Positions 33,728 to 42,755 of a stretch of 49,776 nucleotides of DNA are shown one piece after another. A program made the translations under genes and the position numbers. The notes beneath the pieces were generated by a model. The model was not told the DNA's origin. It searched no databases and saw only the letters and a list, made by a program, of their open reading frames with translations. Source of the DNA: Colimorpha_A sp964630635 (GTDB lineage Bacteria; Bacillota; Clostridia; Oscillospirales; CAG-272); NCBI GenBank assembly GCA_964630635.1, contig CAZVVM010000002.1, positions 1-49,776 on the forward strand. Direction: 5' to 3'. Position 1 is the first letter of the stretch, and every line of letters starts with the position of its first letter.

Positions 33728-34212
33728 TGACGGAATATATTCTTTCCGAAAGAGTCGTTTCGGCTCTTCGGGACAAGTCTCTTAAGGTATTTACGGCTGA
33801 ATCCTGCACGGGCGGGCTGGTTGCAAAGCTGCTGACCGACGTGTCGGGCGCGTCGAGCGTTGTCCTCGGCGGTATCGTGTCGTATACGAACGAGATCAAA
33901 AATTCGCTTCTAGGCGTCGATGCCGAGACACTTGATACCTATACTGCGGTATCCGAGCAGTGCTGCTATGAGATGGCAGAGTGCGCGCGTCGGGTATCGG
34001 GCGCTGATATAGGTCTTTCCACTACCGGATATGCGAGTGGCGGAGAGGGAGTACCTTCCGATATGGCGGGCGTTGTCTATATTGGAATTTCCGACGTCTA
34101 CGGTACGACTGTTTTGAGATTACAGCTAAACGGAACGAGAGACGAGGTAAGGAGAGGCGCGGCGTACGAGCTGCTTGAGACGCTCCTTTACCGAATCGAA
34201 GCTTACGAGTGA
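33727..34212 (+). CDS. pncC: Nicotinamide-nucleotide amidohydrolase (CinA C-terminal domain)
   Basis: A 161-residue stand-alone CinA C-terminal domain, the PncC deamidase that recycles NMN to nicotinate mononucleotide. AESCTGGLVA near 23-32, GGIVSYTNEIK and STTGYAS (the family form is usually GIAGP-like) support it. The ATG overlaps the upp stop. The GYASGG stretch differs from the common TGIAGPGG, so activity is not certain. Confidence 0.88.
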   Translation: MTEYILSERVVSALRDKSLKVFTAESCTGGLVAKLLTDVSGASSVVLGGIVSYTNEIKNSLLGVDAETLDTYTAVSEQCCYEMAECARRVSGADIGLSTTGYASGGEGVPSDMAGVVYIGISDVYGTTVLRLQLNGTRDEVRRGAAYELLETLLYRIEAYE

Positions 34213-34742
34213 TTTCCACTTTTCTTTGCTCGTGCAAATGAACGAGTAGTTTTGCTTCGCAAATCTACCCAAAAGAAAGCACGCCAAGGGGCAAACCGTT
34301 TGAATTTTGCCTACGCAAAATTCTGCGCACGTTTTCTCTCCCAAAACCCCTTTCGGTCGCCCGCGTCATTCTGAGCGGAACGCCGCCAGACCCATTCGAC
34401 TTCGCTGCGCTTCGCTCAGGGTGACGGCGGCGCGTAGTCGAACCGCGAAGCGGCGATTCGCAGAATCGGAATCTCGGGCGAGCGCCACGTTGTCTTGCCT
34501 TCCCCTGAGGGGGGAATGGTGCAAGAGGCGTTGCCTCGGATGAGGTAGGTTGCGGAGCAATCGTGAGCCAAAGGAAAGTAACATTGTTTTTGTGCGGGGC
34601 GTCGAGGACGTCGCCCCCTACAAAAAACGTGGCAAAACGTTCGATATTTCCTCGTAGGGGCGATTCACGAATCGCCCGCCGTGAGTGGTGCATTTTTGAG
34701 TCCAAACACAAGAAAATATCTTGAAGAATAAAGGAAGAAAAT
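34213..34742. repeat. Intergenic repeat cluster
   Basis: This 530-base gap holds no convincing gene. It contains GTCATTCTGAGCG (34365-34377) and the near-complement CGCTCAGGGTGAC (34413-34425), and further on a TTGCCTTCCCCTGAGGGG block. A GTAACATTGTTTTTGTGCGGGG block and the palindrome-rich GGGGCGATTCACGAATCGCCC (near 34658-34678) complete it. Similar units are found at 46288-46406 and 49580-49776. The first 110 bases also hold an inverted pair around CTTTTCTTTGC and AAAGAAAGCA. Confidence 0.65.
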
Positions 34743-36935
34743 ATGAAAGAAGCAACAAAGAAAAACGGCAAATCGAGAAACAGGGAGTATATACGCAATC
34801 TTGTTTTGATGCTCCTCTTTTTCCCTATTGCCGTTTTTTATCTTGAAATGGTCGTGCGTCTTCGCACGATAGGCGTGCCGACGGGAATTGAGCTTGCTAA
34901 TATCTTCTTCTTTTCATTCTCGTTCGGCGCTATGATATCCTTTATACTGTCGCTTATAAAGGACCGAACGGCACTTCGGATAACGGCGATAATTCTTACC
35001 GTCGTGCTTGCCATCGTCCTCGGCTCGCAGATGATATATTTCCAGATATTCAGGTTTTATTACAGTCTCGAAAGCACGTCGATGGCTGGCGAGGCAATGA
35101 CCGATTTCAGCAAGGTAATGTGGAGCGCTATCGGCAATAACTTCTTCTACATTCTTCTGCTTGCCGTTCCGACCGTTCTTATGGCGGTATTCAGCGGTAA
35201 GCTGACCTATTATCCGATAAAAAGAATTCCCCCTATCTTAAACTATTTCTGCGCGGCGGTGATGGCGCTGTCGTTTATACTCGGCTCGGTGTCGGTTGCG
35301 TCCGACGGCGGAGACTACGGCTCGCTTTATTATTACAAGTACCACGATCCGACCGAGAGCGCTGGTAAGCTCGGAATTCTGACGTCGATACGGCTCGATC
35401 TTCAGGCGTATCTTTTCGGAGAGCTTGAGGAGAAGGTCGTCGTCGAATCGGGAATGAACGATATTGATAATCCGTTTGAAACGGGCGGCAATGGAACAAC
35501 CGAACCGAATGGAACAACCGAGCCGAATGGAACAACCGAACCGAATGGAACAACCGAACCGAACGGAACGACCGAGCCGCCGGCTTCTCCGATAATTTAC
35601 GGCGACAATATAATCGAAAATCTTGATTTTTCCAAAACGAGCGGGAAAATTGGGGAACTAAATAGTTACTTTACCTCGCTTACTCCGACGAAGAAAAACG
35701 AGTATACCGGAATGTTTGAGGGTTATAACCTCATATTCCTTACCCTTGAGGGCTTCTCGCATCACGTTATTGACCCGAACCTCACGCCGACACTTTATAT
35801 GATGGCGAACGAGGGCTTCGTTTTTGAGAATTTCTATAACAGCGTCTGGGGCGGATCGACGTCAACGGGCGAATACGCAAATCTGACGGGAAATTTCTAT
35901 TACAGTACCAAGTGTATGACGGACTATATAGCGAATACCTATCAGCCGTTTGCGCTCGGAAATCAGTTCAAAAATCTCGGGTATACGACTAAGGCGTACC
36001 ACGCATGGACCTATACTTATTACAACCGTGATGAGTCACACCCCTCACTCGGCTACGAATGGATAGCGTATAACAGAAACAATGTCAAGGATTATTCGGG
36101 TCTTGAGAATTATACGTTTGAGGACGGAACGAAAATGAAATTCCCGTGGGTGCCGTCCGATCACGATACGGCAAAGATCACGGTGAACGATTTTATTGAT
36201 AAAGAGCCGTTCCACGTTTACTATATGACGATAAGCGGTCATGCGAACTACAACTGGTCGGGAAACAATATGTGTAAAAAGCATAAGGCGTTTATAAACA
36301 GCTACTGTCAGCAGTATGGGCTTGATTATTCGGAAGAGGTCAAGGCGTATCTTGCTTGTCAATACGAGGTCGAGCTTATGCTGACCGAGCTGGTAAATAA
36401 TCTTCGCGAAGCGGGAATACTTGACAGAACCGTTTTTGCAATGGGTGCAGACCATTATCCTTACGGTCTCTCGAACGCTTCGCTTGCCGAGCTTTACGGT
36501 CTGCCCGAGAGCGGAATAAGCAGCAATTTCGAATTGTACAGGAATGCCTTCATAATTTGGAATTCCGCTATGGAAGCGCCGATACACGTTGACACCCCCT
36601 GCTCGGCGATCGACATTCTGCCGACGATTTCGAACCTTTTCGGGCTTGAATACGATTCACGCCTTATGGCGGGAACCGACGTTCTCTCCGACACTGAACC
36701 GATCGTTATTATAAACTTCGATAACGGTGCCGGTTCATGGAACTGGCTGACAAGATACGGTTCGTACAAGACCTCATCGAAGAATTTCACACCTGCCGAG
36801 GGTTTTGCCGCGACCGACGAACAGATTGCCTCTTATGTTAAGAGCGTAAACAACCTTGTTGCCGCAAGGAAAAAATACACCTATTACGTTATAGAAAACG
36901 ACTATTACGCATACGTATTTGGAAAGAAATCATAA
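34743..36935 (+). CDS. LTA-synthase-like sulfatase-family membrane enzyme
   Basis: A 730-residue protein with about five N-terminal membrane helices (to about 190), a Gly/Thr/Pro linker with five NGTTEP repeats, and an extracytoplasmic sulfatase/alkaline-phosphatase-type domain. Metal and nucleophile landmarks resemble LtaS: Glu in TLEGFSHHV, Thr373 or Thr375 in GGSTSTGEY, and Asp570-His571 in GADHYPYG. LtaS polymerises glycerol-phosphate from phosphatidylglycerol into lipoteichoic acid; related enzymes transfer phosphoethanolamine or other phospho-groups, so the exact substrate is open. GGAAGAAAAT precedes the ATG. It overlaps no gene but proB follows after one base. Confidence 0.88.
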   Translation: MKEATKKNGKSRNREYIRNLVLMLLFFPIAVFYLEMVVRLRTIGVPTGIELANIFFFSFSFGAMISFILSLIKDRTALRITAIILTVVLAIVLGSQMIYFQIFRFYYSLESTSMAGEAMTDFSKVMWSAIGNNFFYILLLAVPTVLMAVFSGKLTYYPIKRIPPILNYFCAAVMALSFILGSVSVASDGGDYGSLYYYKYHDPTESAGKLGILTSIRLDLQAYLFGELEEKVVVESGMNDIDNPFETGGNGTTEPNGTTEPNGTTEPNGTTEPNGTTEPPASPIIYGDNIIENLDFSKTSGKIGELNSYFTSLTPTKKNEYTGMFEGYNLIFLTLEGFSHHVIDPNLTPTLYMMANEGFVFENFYNSVWGGSTSTGEYANLTGNFYYSTKCMTDYIANTYQPFALGNQFKNLGYTTKAYHAWTYTYYNRDESHPSLGYEWIAYNRNNVKDYSGLENYTFEDGTKMKFPWVPSDHDTAKITVNDFIDKEPFHVYYMTISGHANYNWSGNNMCKKHKAFINSYCQQYGLDYSEEVKAYLACQYEVELMLTELVNNLREAGILDRTVFAMGADHYPYGLSNASLAELYGLPESGISSNFELYRNAFIIWNSAMEAPIHVDTPCSAIDILPTISNLFGLEYDSRLMAGTDVLSDTEPIVIINFDNGAGSWNWLTRYGSYKTSSKNFTPAEGFAATDEQIASYVKSVNNLVAARKKYTYYVIENDYYAYVFGKKS
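35490..35579 (+). repeat. Five tandem 18-bp repeats (NGTTEP)
   Basis: Five in-frame 18-bp units encode NGTTEP in the linker between the membrane and catalytic parts of the LTA-synthase-like enzyme. The units are nearly identical, so copy number could change by slippage without loss of frame. Confidence 0.95.
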
Positions 36936-36936
36936 A

Positions 36937-37707
36937 ATGAAAACTGTAATCAAGGTAGGAACCTCGACCGTCGCACACGAGGGCGGTCGGCTTAACATCA
37001 GAAGAGTAGAGGAGCTTTGCAAGGTCCTCTCCGATCTTAAAAACGCAGGAAACGAGATAATACTCGTTTCATCGGGCGCTATCGGAATGGGCGTCGGTAA
37101 GCTGGGGCTTGATAAGCGTCCGACCGATATGCCGACAAAGCAGGCGGCGGCAGCCGTCGGTCAGTGCGAGCTTATGTATACCTACGACCGACTTTTCTCG
37201 GAATATAACCATACCGTAGCGCAGATACTTTTGACTGCGTCGGACGTTAAAAACGAGGAGCGTCACGAGAATTTCAAAAATACGCTTAACCGTCTTATCG
37301 AGCTTGGCGTTCTTCCCGTCATAAACGAGAACGATACGATAGCGACGGAAGAAATTGCCGTCGGTGATAACGACACGCTTGCGGCGATAGTTGCCGAAAG
37401 CGCGGGGGCAGACCTGCTCGTTCTTCTTTCGGATATCGACGGGCTGTATACCGCCGATCCTCATAAGGACGAAAACGCAGTGCTTATCCCGACGGTGAAC
37501 GAGCTTACCGACGAGATAATCGCCCTCGGCGGCGAAAAGGGAAGCTCACTCGGTACGGGCGGAATGAAAACGAAGCTTTCGGCGGCAGTTATTGCCACGG
37601 ATGCGGGCTGTGATATGATAATCGCAAACGGCGCGGATCCGAAAATTCTTTACGATATTTTTGAAAATAAGAGCGTCGGAACGAGATTTGTAGGCAAAAA
37701 GAAATGA
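36937..37707 (+). CDS. proB: Glutamate 5-kinase
   Basis: A 256-residue amino-acid kinase, first enzyme of proline synthesis. VKVGTSTVA near 4-12, LVSSGAIGMGVG near 48-59 and INENDTIATEE with VGDNDTLAAIVA mark the family. The protein ends after the kinase domain, so it is the short form lacking the C-terminal PUA domain of the E. coli enzyme (367 residues). The ATG at 36937 follows the previous stop by one base. Its 3' end overlaps proA by four bases. Confidence 0.95.
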   Translation: MKTVIKVGTSTVAHEGGRLNIRRVEELCKVLSDLKNAGNEIILVSSGAIGMGVGKLGLDKRPTDMPTKQAAAAVGQCELMYTYDRLFSEYNHTVAQILLTASDVKNEERHENFKNTLNRLIELGVLPVINENDTIATEEIAVGDNDTLAAIVAESAGADLLVLLSDIDGLYTADPHKDENAVLIPTVNELTDEIIALGGEKGSSLGTGGMKTKLSAAVIATDAGCDMIIANGADPKILYDIFENKSVGTRFVGKKK

Positions 37708-38963
37708 CAACGAAAGAAATACTTATAAAGGCGAAAAACGCCAAAAACGAGCTTCTGCTCCTCTCGACCGAGGAGAAAAACAAGGCGCTGAACGCTATGG
37801 CGCAGGCGATACTTGAAAATGAAGCTGAAATTTTAAGTGAAAACGCTCTTGACCTGAACGCGGCAAAGGGCGTTATCTCCGACGTTATGCTCGACCGTCT
37901 TGCGCTCGATCACAAGCGCGTGAGCGATATGGCAAAGGGAGTTATGGCGCTTATCGACCTGCCCGATCCCGTTGGGCGGGTAATTTCCGAGCATACGCTC
38001 GAGAACGGACTGACGGTGAAAAAGATGTCAGTGCCGATGGGCGTTATTGCAATAATTTACGAGAGCCGTCCGAACGTCACCTCGGACGCGGCGGCACTGT
38101 GTCTGAAGAGCGGAAACGTCGCGGTTCTTCGCGGCGGCAAGGAAGCTTTCAGAACCTCTTATGCGGTCGTGAAAGCTATGAAAAAGGGGCTTGAAGCCGT
38201 TGGAATGAACCCCGATTTTATCAATATCGTGACCGATACGACAAGAGAAAGCGCAAACGAGCTTATGACGGCAGTCGGATACGTTGACCTGCTCATTCCG
38301 AGAGGCGGAAAGGGACTTATCCGCGCCTGCACCGAGAATGCGACGGTTCCGTGTATCGAAACGGGAACGGGAATCTGTCACATATTTGTTGATGGATCGG
38401 CGGATCTTGATAAGGCGCTTACGATAATTGAAAACGCGAAAACACAGCGTCCTTCGGTGTGTAACGCAGAGGAGGTTTTGCTCGTTCACGAGAGCGTTGC
38501 TTCCGAGCTTCTGCTGAAGCTGAAAGCGCTTTTGGTTGACGCGCGGGTGAATGCGGGTAAGACGCCCGTCGAGCTTCGTCTTGATGGCAAGGCGGCAAAG
38601 ATAATTGACGGAACGCCTGCTTGCGAGACCGATTTTGATACCGAGTTCCTTGATTATATTCTCGCCGTCAAGATCGTATCGGACGTTAAGGAAGCGGTAG
38701 ATCATATCGCTCTCCATTCGACGCGCCACAGCGACGGAATAGTTACCGAAAACGAAAAGAACGCGCTTTATTTTACGACTTGCGTCGACTCGGCGGCGGT
38801 GTACGTCAACGCGTCAACACGTTTTACCGATGGCGGACAGTTCGGGCTCGGCTGTGAGATGGGAATCTCCACCCAGCGACTGCACGCAAGAGGCCCGATG
38901 GGACTTAACGAGCTGAACACTTATAAATATATAATAACCGGAAACGGACAAGTAAGAAAATAA
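37704..38963 (+). CDS. proA: Gamma-glutamyl phosphate reductase
   Basis: A 419-residue NADPH-dependent aldehyde dehydrogenase-family enzyme that turns glutamyl-5-phosphate into glutamate semialdehyde. IYESRPNVTSDAAALC near 114-129, the catalytic Cys in RPSVCNAEE and the C-terminal ARGPMGLNEL are typical. The start codon overlaps the proB stop (ATGA), which couples their translation. Confidence 0.97.
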   Translation: MTTKEILIKAKNAKNELLLLSTEEKNKALNAMAQAILENEAEILSENALDLNAAKGVISDVMLDRLALDHKRVSDMAKGVMALIDLPDPVGRVISEHTLENGLTVKKMSVPMGVIAIIYESRPNVTSDAAALCLKSGNVAVLRGGKEAFRTSYAVVKAMKKGLEAVGMNPDFINIVTDTTRESANELMTAVGYVDLLIPRGGKGLIRACTENATVPCIETGTGICHIFVDGSADLDKALTIIENAKTQRPSVCNAEEVLLVHESVASELLLKLKALLVDARVNAGKTPVELRLDGKAAKIIDGTPACETDFDTEFLDYILAVKIVSDVKEAVDHIALHSTRHSDGIVTENEKNALYFTTCVDSAAVYVNASTRFTDGGQFGLGCEMGISTQRLHARGPMGLNELNTYKYIITGNGQVRK

Positions 38964-38964
38964 T

Positions 38965-39762
38965 ATGAGAATTGGATTTATCGGCTGCGGAAATATGGGC
39001 TCGGCGCTTGCGCGCTCGGTTATGAAAAGCGTTTCCGCGTTTCACATTGTAATAAACGACGTAAATAAGGATAAGGTCGACGCGTTTTGCTCCGAGACGG
39101 GGGCGATGACGGGAGACCTTAACGAGGTTGCGTCGGACTGTAAGTACATATTCCTCGCAGTCAAGCCGCAGATGCTTGCAGATCTGGCGAAGGAGCTGCG
39201 TCCGATGCTTGCCGAGAGAAAGGATGGATTCGTTCTCGTCTCGATGGCGGCGGGAATCACGACCTCGCGCCTATCGGAGCTTTTCGGAAATTATCCGACT
39301 GTGAGAATAATGCCCAATCTTCCCGTGTCCGTAGGCGAGGGAATGATACTTTATACCGCGACGGAGAACGTCAGCGAAAGCGACCTTGACGGATTTCTCG
39401 ACTTGATGAAAAACGCGGGCGCTCTTATGCGTCTTGACGAGGATCTTATCGACGCGGGAACGTCGGTTTCGGGCTGCGGTCCCGCATTCGTTTGCCAAGT
39501 CATAGAGGCGCTTGCAAGAGGCGGTGAAAAGTGCGGTCTGACTTACGAGGACGCGCTCGTTATGGCGGAGCAAACGCTTATCGGAACGGCAAAAATGCTT
39601 ATCGAAACGAAGGGCGACCCGAACGCGCTTTGTAAAGCGGTCTGTTCTCCCGGCGGAAGCACGATAGAGGGAGTTAAGTCGCTTGAAAACGACGGTGTCG
39701 GTGATGTCTTTGCCCGCGCGGTCGGCGCTTCCTATAAGAGAAACGTTGAACTTGGAAAATAA
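38965..39762 (+). CDS. proC: Pyrroline-5-carboxylate reductase
   Basis: A 265-residue enzyme for the last step of proline synthesis. It has the Rossmann motif IGCGNMGSALA near 5-15, AVKPQ near 64-68, and the C-terminal signature with VCSPGGSTIEGV. It starts one base after the proA stop, so proB-proA-proC form one unit covering the complete pathway from glutamate. Confidence 0.97.
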   Translation: MRIGFIGCGNMGSALARSVMKSVSAFHIVINDVNKDKVDAFCSETGAMTGDLNEVASDCKYIFLAVKPQMLADLAKELRPMLAERKDGFVLVSMAAGITTSRLSELFGNYPTVRIMPNLPVSVGEGMILYTATENVSESDLDGFLDLMKNAGALMRLDEDLIDAGTSVSGCGPAFVCQVIEALARGGEKCGLTYEDALVMAEQTLIGTAKMLIETKGDPNALCKAVCSPGGSTIEGVKSLENDGVGDVFARAVGASYKRNVELGK

Positions 39763-39771
39763 GAGGTATAA

Positions 39772-40224
39772 ATGAAAACGGTAAACATTTACACCGACGG
39801 CGCCTGCAGCGGTAATCCCGGCCCGGGCGGATACGGCGCGATACTCGTTTATCACGAATACGAAAGGGAGCTGTCCGAGGGCTTTGCGGAGACCACGAAC
39901 AACCGTATGGAGCTTCTCGGCGCAATAAAGGCGCTTGAGCTTCTAAAGGAGCCGTGCCGTGTGCTTCTGACGTCGGATTCAAAATATCTCGTCGACGGGA
40001 TCAATCTCGGCTGGGCGAAGAAGTGGAAGAGCAACAACTGGTTCAAGCCCGATAAGAAAAAAGCACAGAATACCGACCTATGGGAGCAGCTTTTGACTCT
40101 TAACGAGCGCCACGACGTGACGTACGTCTGGGTAAAGGGTCACGCAGGTCATCCATACAACGAGCGTTGCGACCGTCTCGCCGTTGAAGCGATCGAAAGA
40201 ATAAAGAACGAAACGAATGAGTAA
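39772..40224 (+). CDS. rnhA: Ribonuclease HI
   Basis: A 150-residue RNase HI that cuts RNA in RNA-DNA hybrids. The catalytic acids appear in YTDGACSGNPGPGGYG (Asp near 7), NRMELLGAI (Glu) and TSDSKYLVDG (Asp), with RCDRLAVEA near the end. AAGAGGT precedes the ATG, nine bases after proC. It closes the operon before a strong terminator. Confidence 0.97.
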   Translation: MKTVNIYTDGACSGNPGPGGYGAILVYHEYERELSEGFAETTNNRMELLGAIKALELLKEPCRVLLTSDSKYLVDGINLGWAKKWKSNNWFKPDKKKAQNTDLWEQLLTLNERHDVTYVWVKGHAGHPYNERCDRLAVEAIERIKNETNE

Positions 40225-40258
40225 AATAACCGAGAGAAATCCTCTCGGTTATTTTTTT
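40223..40258 (+). terminator. Terminator after rnhA
   Basis: A 13-bp stem (40224-40236 with 40242-40254), five-base loop and a run of T start at the rnhA stop codon. Confidence 0.93.
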
Positions 40259-40289
40259 CGCCTCTGTGAGGTATTTTTGGTAAACATTG

Positions 40290-40318
40290 TTGACTTTATG
40301 CTTTATCTGTGTTATAAT
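40290..40318 (+). promoter_or_regulatory. Promoter of the acyl-CoA ligase gene
   Basis: TTGACT at 40290-40295 and TATAAT at 40313-40318 are 17 bases apart. Confidence 0.85.
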
Positions 40319-40363
40319 GTTTACATTGATAACCTAATCAACCCTATCCAAAAGGAGAAAAAT

Positions 40364-42052
40364 ATGGCAAAGAATAACGTAAATTACGTATATGAGACAG
40401 AAGACGTTACGACTATAAAAGAGCTTATGGCGCGCTCGGTCGGTCTTTACGCCGAGCGTCCCGCGTTTTTGCATCAGGACGGCGGCGAGGTGAAGGAGAT
40501 CACCTACGCAGAGGTAAACGAAGAGATGATCGCGCTTGCGACATACCTCCGCAGCAAGCTCCCCGAGGGAAGTAAGATCGCAGTAACGGGAAAGAATTCC
40601 TACCGTTGGGCGCTGACGTATCTCTCCGTAACGAGCGGAGTCGGAGTAATCGTTCCGATTGATAAGGACCTTCGCGGCGAGGAGATCGCGGGGCTTATTA
40701 ACGATTCCGAATCGGCAGCGGTCGTATATTCTCCCGAGCAAGAAGAGAAGATCGCAGAGGTAAGCAATTCTTGTCTTAAGCTTAATATGGATCTGTTCCC
40801 CGAATATATTGAAGAGGGTAAGGCACTTCTTGAAAACGGAGACACCTCTTACCGCGACCATAAAATAAATCCGCACGAGCTTGGCGTTCTTCTTTACACG
40901 TCGGGAACCACGGGAGTTGCAAAGGGCGTTATGCTCTCGCAGTACAATATCTGCTTTGACTTGACTCACGCGCTTCGACGTGTAAAGGTATATCCGACTG
41001 ACGTTGCGCTTTCGATCGCTCCGCTTCATCACACCTATGAAACGACGGTCGGACTCCTCGTAATGCTTTATTCGGGCGTAGCAGTTGCATATAACAGCTC
41101 GCTTAAGCGTCTTCAGCAAGAACTTAAGATATACCGTCCGACGGTTATGGCGGCGGTTCCGCTTATCCTTGAGACGTTCCGTAACGCGATCCTTAAAAAG
41201 TATAAGAAGATCAAGGGCGGTAAGCTGATATTCTCGCTCCAGAAGGCGGCGTCCGATATAACGGGCAATAAGGCGGGTAAAAAGATCTTCGGTATCATAA
41301 GCGAGACCTTCGGCGGCAGAATGCGCCTTATCGTTTGCGGTGCCGCGCTTCTTGCCCCCGAGGTGTTCCGTGATTACGAGCACTTCGGAATTAAGCTTCT
41401 TATCGGCTACGGTCTTACCGAAACGGCACCTATCTCGCTTATGCACAGCGACTTCTACGATGCTCCTGACGATATCGGTTATCCCGTTTCGGGCGTGTCC
41501 GTAAAGCTTGACGACGTGAACGAGGATGGCGTCGGTGAGCTTCTTATCAAGGGTCCGAACGTAATGCTCGGCTACTATAAGAATCCCGAGGAAACCGCGC
41601 GCGTTATGACCGACGACGGTTATTTCCGCACGGGCGACCTTGCCCGTCAGAAGCCGAACGGCGCGTATCAGATCGCGGGCAGAGCGAAGAGTATGATCGT
41701 TTCACCCGGCGGCAAAAAGATATTCCCCGAGGAGCTTGAGCTTTATCTCGAAAAGAGCGAATACGTTAAGGAAAGCTTGGTTTACGAGGAAAAGAACGAC
41801 GACGGCAGATGGATCGCCGCCGCTATAATTGCAGACGATGAAAACGTCGCTGCAAAGCTCGGAATGAAGCAGAGCGACGACGGATACCTTGCCGCTGAAA
41901 AGGAGCTGTTTACGAAAATAATAAGAGACGTAAACGCCAAATTCCCGAACTACAAGCATATCGGTAAGGTCTATGTCAGAAAAACCGATTTTATTAAGAC
42001 CACTACGAGAAAAATAAAACGCAACGCCCCCGAAAATCTCGACAACGAATAA
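40364..42052 (+). CDS. AMP-binding long-chain acyl-CoA synthetase-like enzyme
   Basis: A 562-residue adenylate-forming enzyme that activates a fatty acid or similar carboxylate with ATP and CoA. The P-loop-like motif YTSGTTGVAKG lies near 180-190, GYGLTETAP near 348-356, and the TGDLA plus GRAKSMIVSPGGKKI hinge and C-terminal domain follow. The length fits FadD-type proteins. AAAGGAG selects the ATG at 40364. A TetR regulator follows in the same direction, probably controlling this gene in response to the acyl substrate or product. The exact substrate is unknown. Confidence 0.92.
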   Translation: MAKNNVNYVYETEDVTTIKELMARSVGLYAERPAFLHQDGGEVKEITYAEVNEEMIALATYLRSKLPEGSKIAVTGKNSYRWALTYLSVTSGVGVIVPIDKDLRGEEIAGLINDSESAAVVYSPEQEEKIAEVSNSCLKLNMDLFPEYIEEGKALLENGDTSYRDHKINPHELGVLLYTSGTTGVAKGVMLSQYNICFDLTHALRRVKVYPTDVALSIAPLHHTYETTVGLLVMLYSGVAVAYNSSLKRLQQELKIYRPTVMAAVPLILETFRNAILKKYKKIKGGKLIFSLQKAASDITGNKAGKKIFGIISETFGGRMRLIVCGAALLAPEVFRDYEHFGIKLLIGYGLTETAPISLMHSDFYDAPDDIGYPVSGVSVKLDDVNEDGVGELLIKGPNVMLGYYKNPEETARVMTDDGYFRTGDLARQKPNGAYQIAGRAKSMIVSPGGKKIFPEELELYLEKSEYVKESLVYEEKNDDGRWIAAAIIADDENVAAKLGMKQSDDGYLAAEKELFTKIIRDVNAKFPNYKHIGKVYVRKTDFIKTTTRKIKRNAPENLDNE

Positions 42053-42068
42053 GGAGCAGTTTGTCACT

Positions 42069-42644
42069 ATGAGAACGGCTAATGAAGCAAACAAGGAAAA
42101 ATTTCTGAAAGCGGCGGTAAGTGAGCTGGAGGAGCACGGAGTTGCCGATTTTTCGATACGGCGCGTGGCAAAAAAATGCGGTGTTTCCTGCGCCGCGCCT
42201 TATAAGCATTTCGAAAGCAAAAACGACCTGCTTCTCGAAGTAATGCGTTATATAGGCAAAAAGTGGAAAAAGGTGCTTGACGGTACGATAGAAGCTCACA
42301 AGGAAGAGCCGACGAAGGATCAGATAGTGGCGATCTGTATGGCTTATCTTACGTTTCTCTGTACCTATCCCGAGTACCAGACGATCCTTTATATGAACGA
42401 CAGGGCTTTTGAGCCGGAGCTTGTCGCAGAGAAGAACAAGCTGTCAGAGGTGACGGTCGGGCTGATAAAGGAGTACTGTATCTCTGCTAACATCGACGAC
42501 GAAACGCTGAAGGAAAAGTATTTCGTTATACGATCGCTTCTTTTCGGCGGCGCCCTGATGATAAATTCGGGTGTTCTTCCTTTCGACAGCAAGACCATGG
42601 ATATGATAAAGTCACACATCGTAAGAGAATTTGATATGCTGTAA
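42069..42644 (+). CDS. TetR/AcrR-family transcriptional regulator
   Basis: A 191-residue regulator. The N-terminal HTH (about 8-55) reads FLKAAVSELEEHG, FSIRRVAKKCGVS and APYKHFESK, the TetR pattern. The C-terminal ligand-binding part is helical and resembles the WHG/TetR_C_33-like type. It is co-directional with the acyl-CoA ligase, 16 bases behind it, so it likely senses an acyl-CoA or membrane fatty acid. AAGGAG lies at 42051-42056, about 12 bases from the ATG. Confidence 0.9.
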   Translation: MRTANEANKEKFLKAAVSELEEHGVADFSIRRVAKKCGVSCAAPYKHFESKNDLLLEVMRYIGKKWKKVLDGTIEAHKEEPTKDQIVAICMAYLTFLCTYPEYQTILYMNDRAFEPELVAEKNKLSEVTVGLIKEYCISANIDDETLKEKYFVIRSLLFGGALMINSGVLPFDSKTMDMIKSHIVREFDML

Positions 42645-42673
42645 AAAACAGGGCTTTTCAGCCCTGTTTTTTT
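42643..42673 (+). terminator. Terminator after the TetR gene
   Basis: A 13-bp stem (42643-42655 with 42660-42672) closes a TTTC loop and ends in T. Confidence 0.93.
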
Positions 42674-42684
42674 GCGTTTTTCTC

Positions 42685-42713
42685 TTGATATAATTAAATA
42701 TATTTGATATAAT
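42685..42713 (+). promoter_or_regulatory. Promoter of galK
   Basis: TTGATA at 42685-42690 and TATAAT at 42708-42713 are 17 bases apart. The decamer TTGATATAAT occurs three times here (42685, 42704, 42720), so the true start point is ambiguous. Confidence 0.7.
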
Positions 42714-42755
42714 ATATAATTGATATAATATAAGTATCTATAAAAGGAGACGACC

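Noticed and set aside
34265..34798. Minus-strand frame across the 34 kb intergenic gap
   Set aside because: It runs through the repeat modules and into the start of the LTA-synthase-like gene; it has repeat-derived, Arg/Pro-rich composition and no ribosome binding site.
35490..35579. Tandem repeat as a possible CRISPR or origin iteron
   Set aside because: The 18-bp units are in frame, encode NGTTEP and have no spacers.
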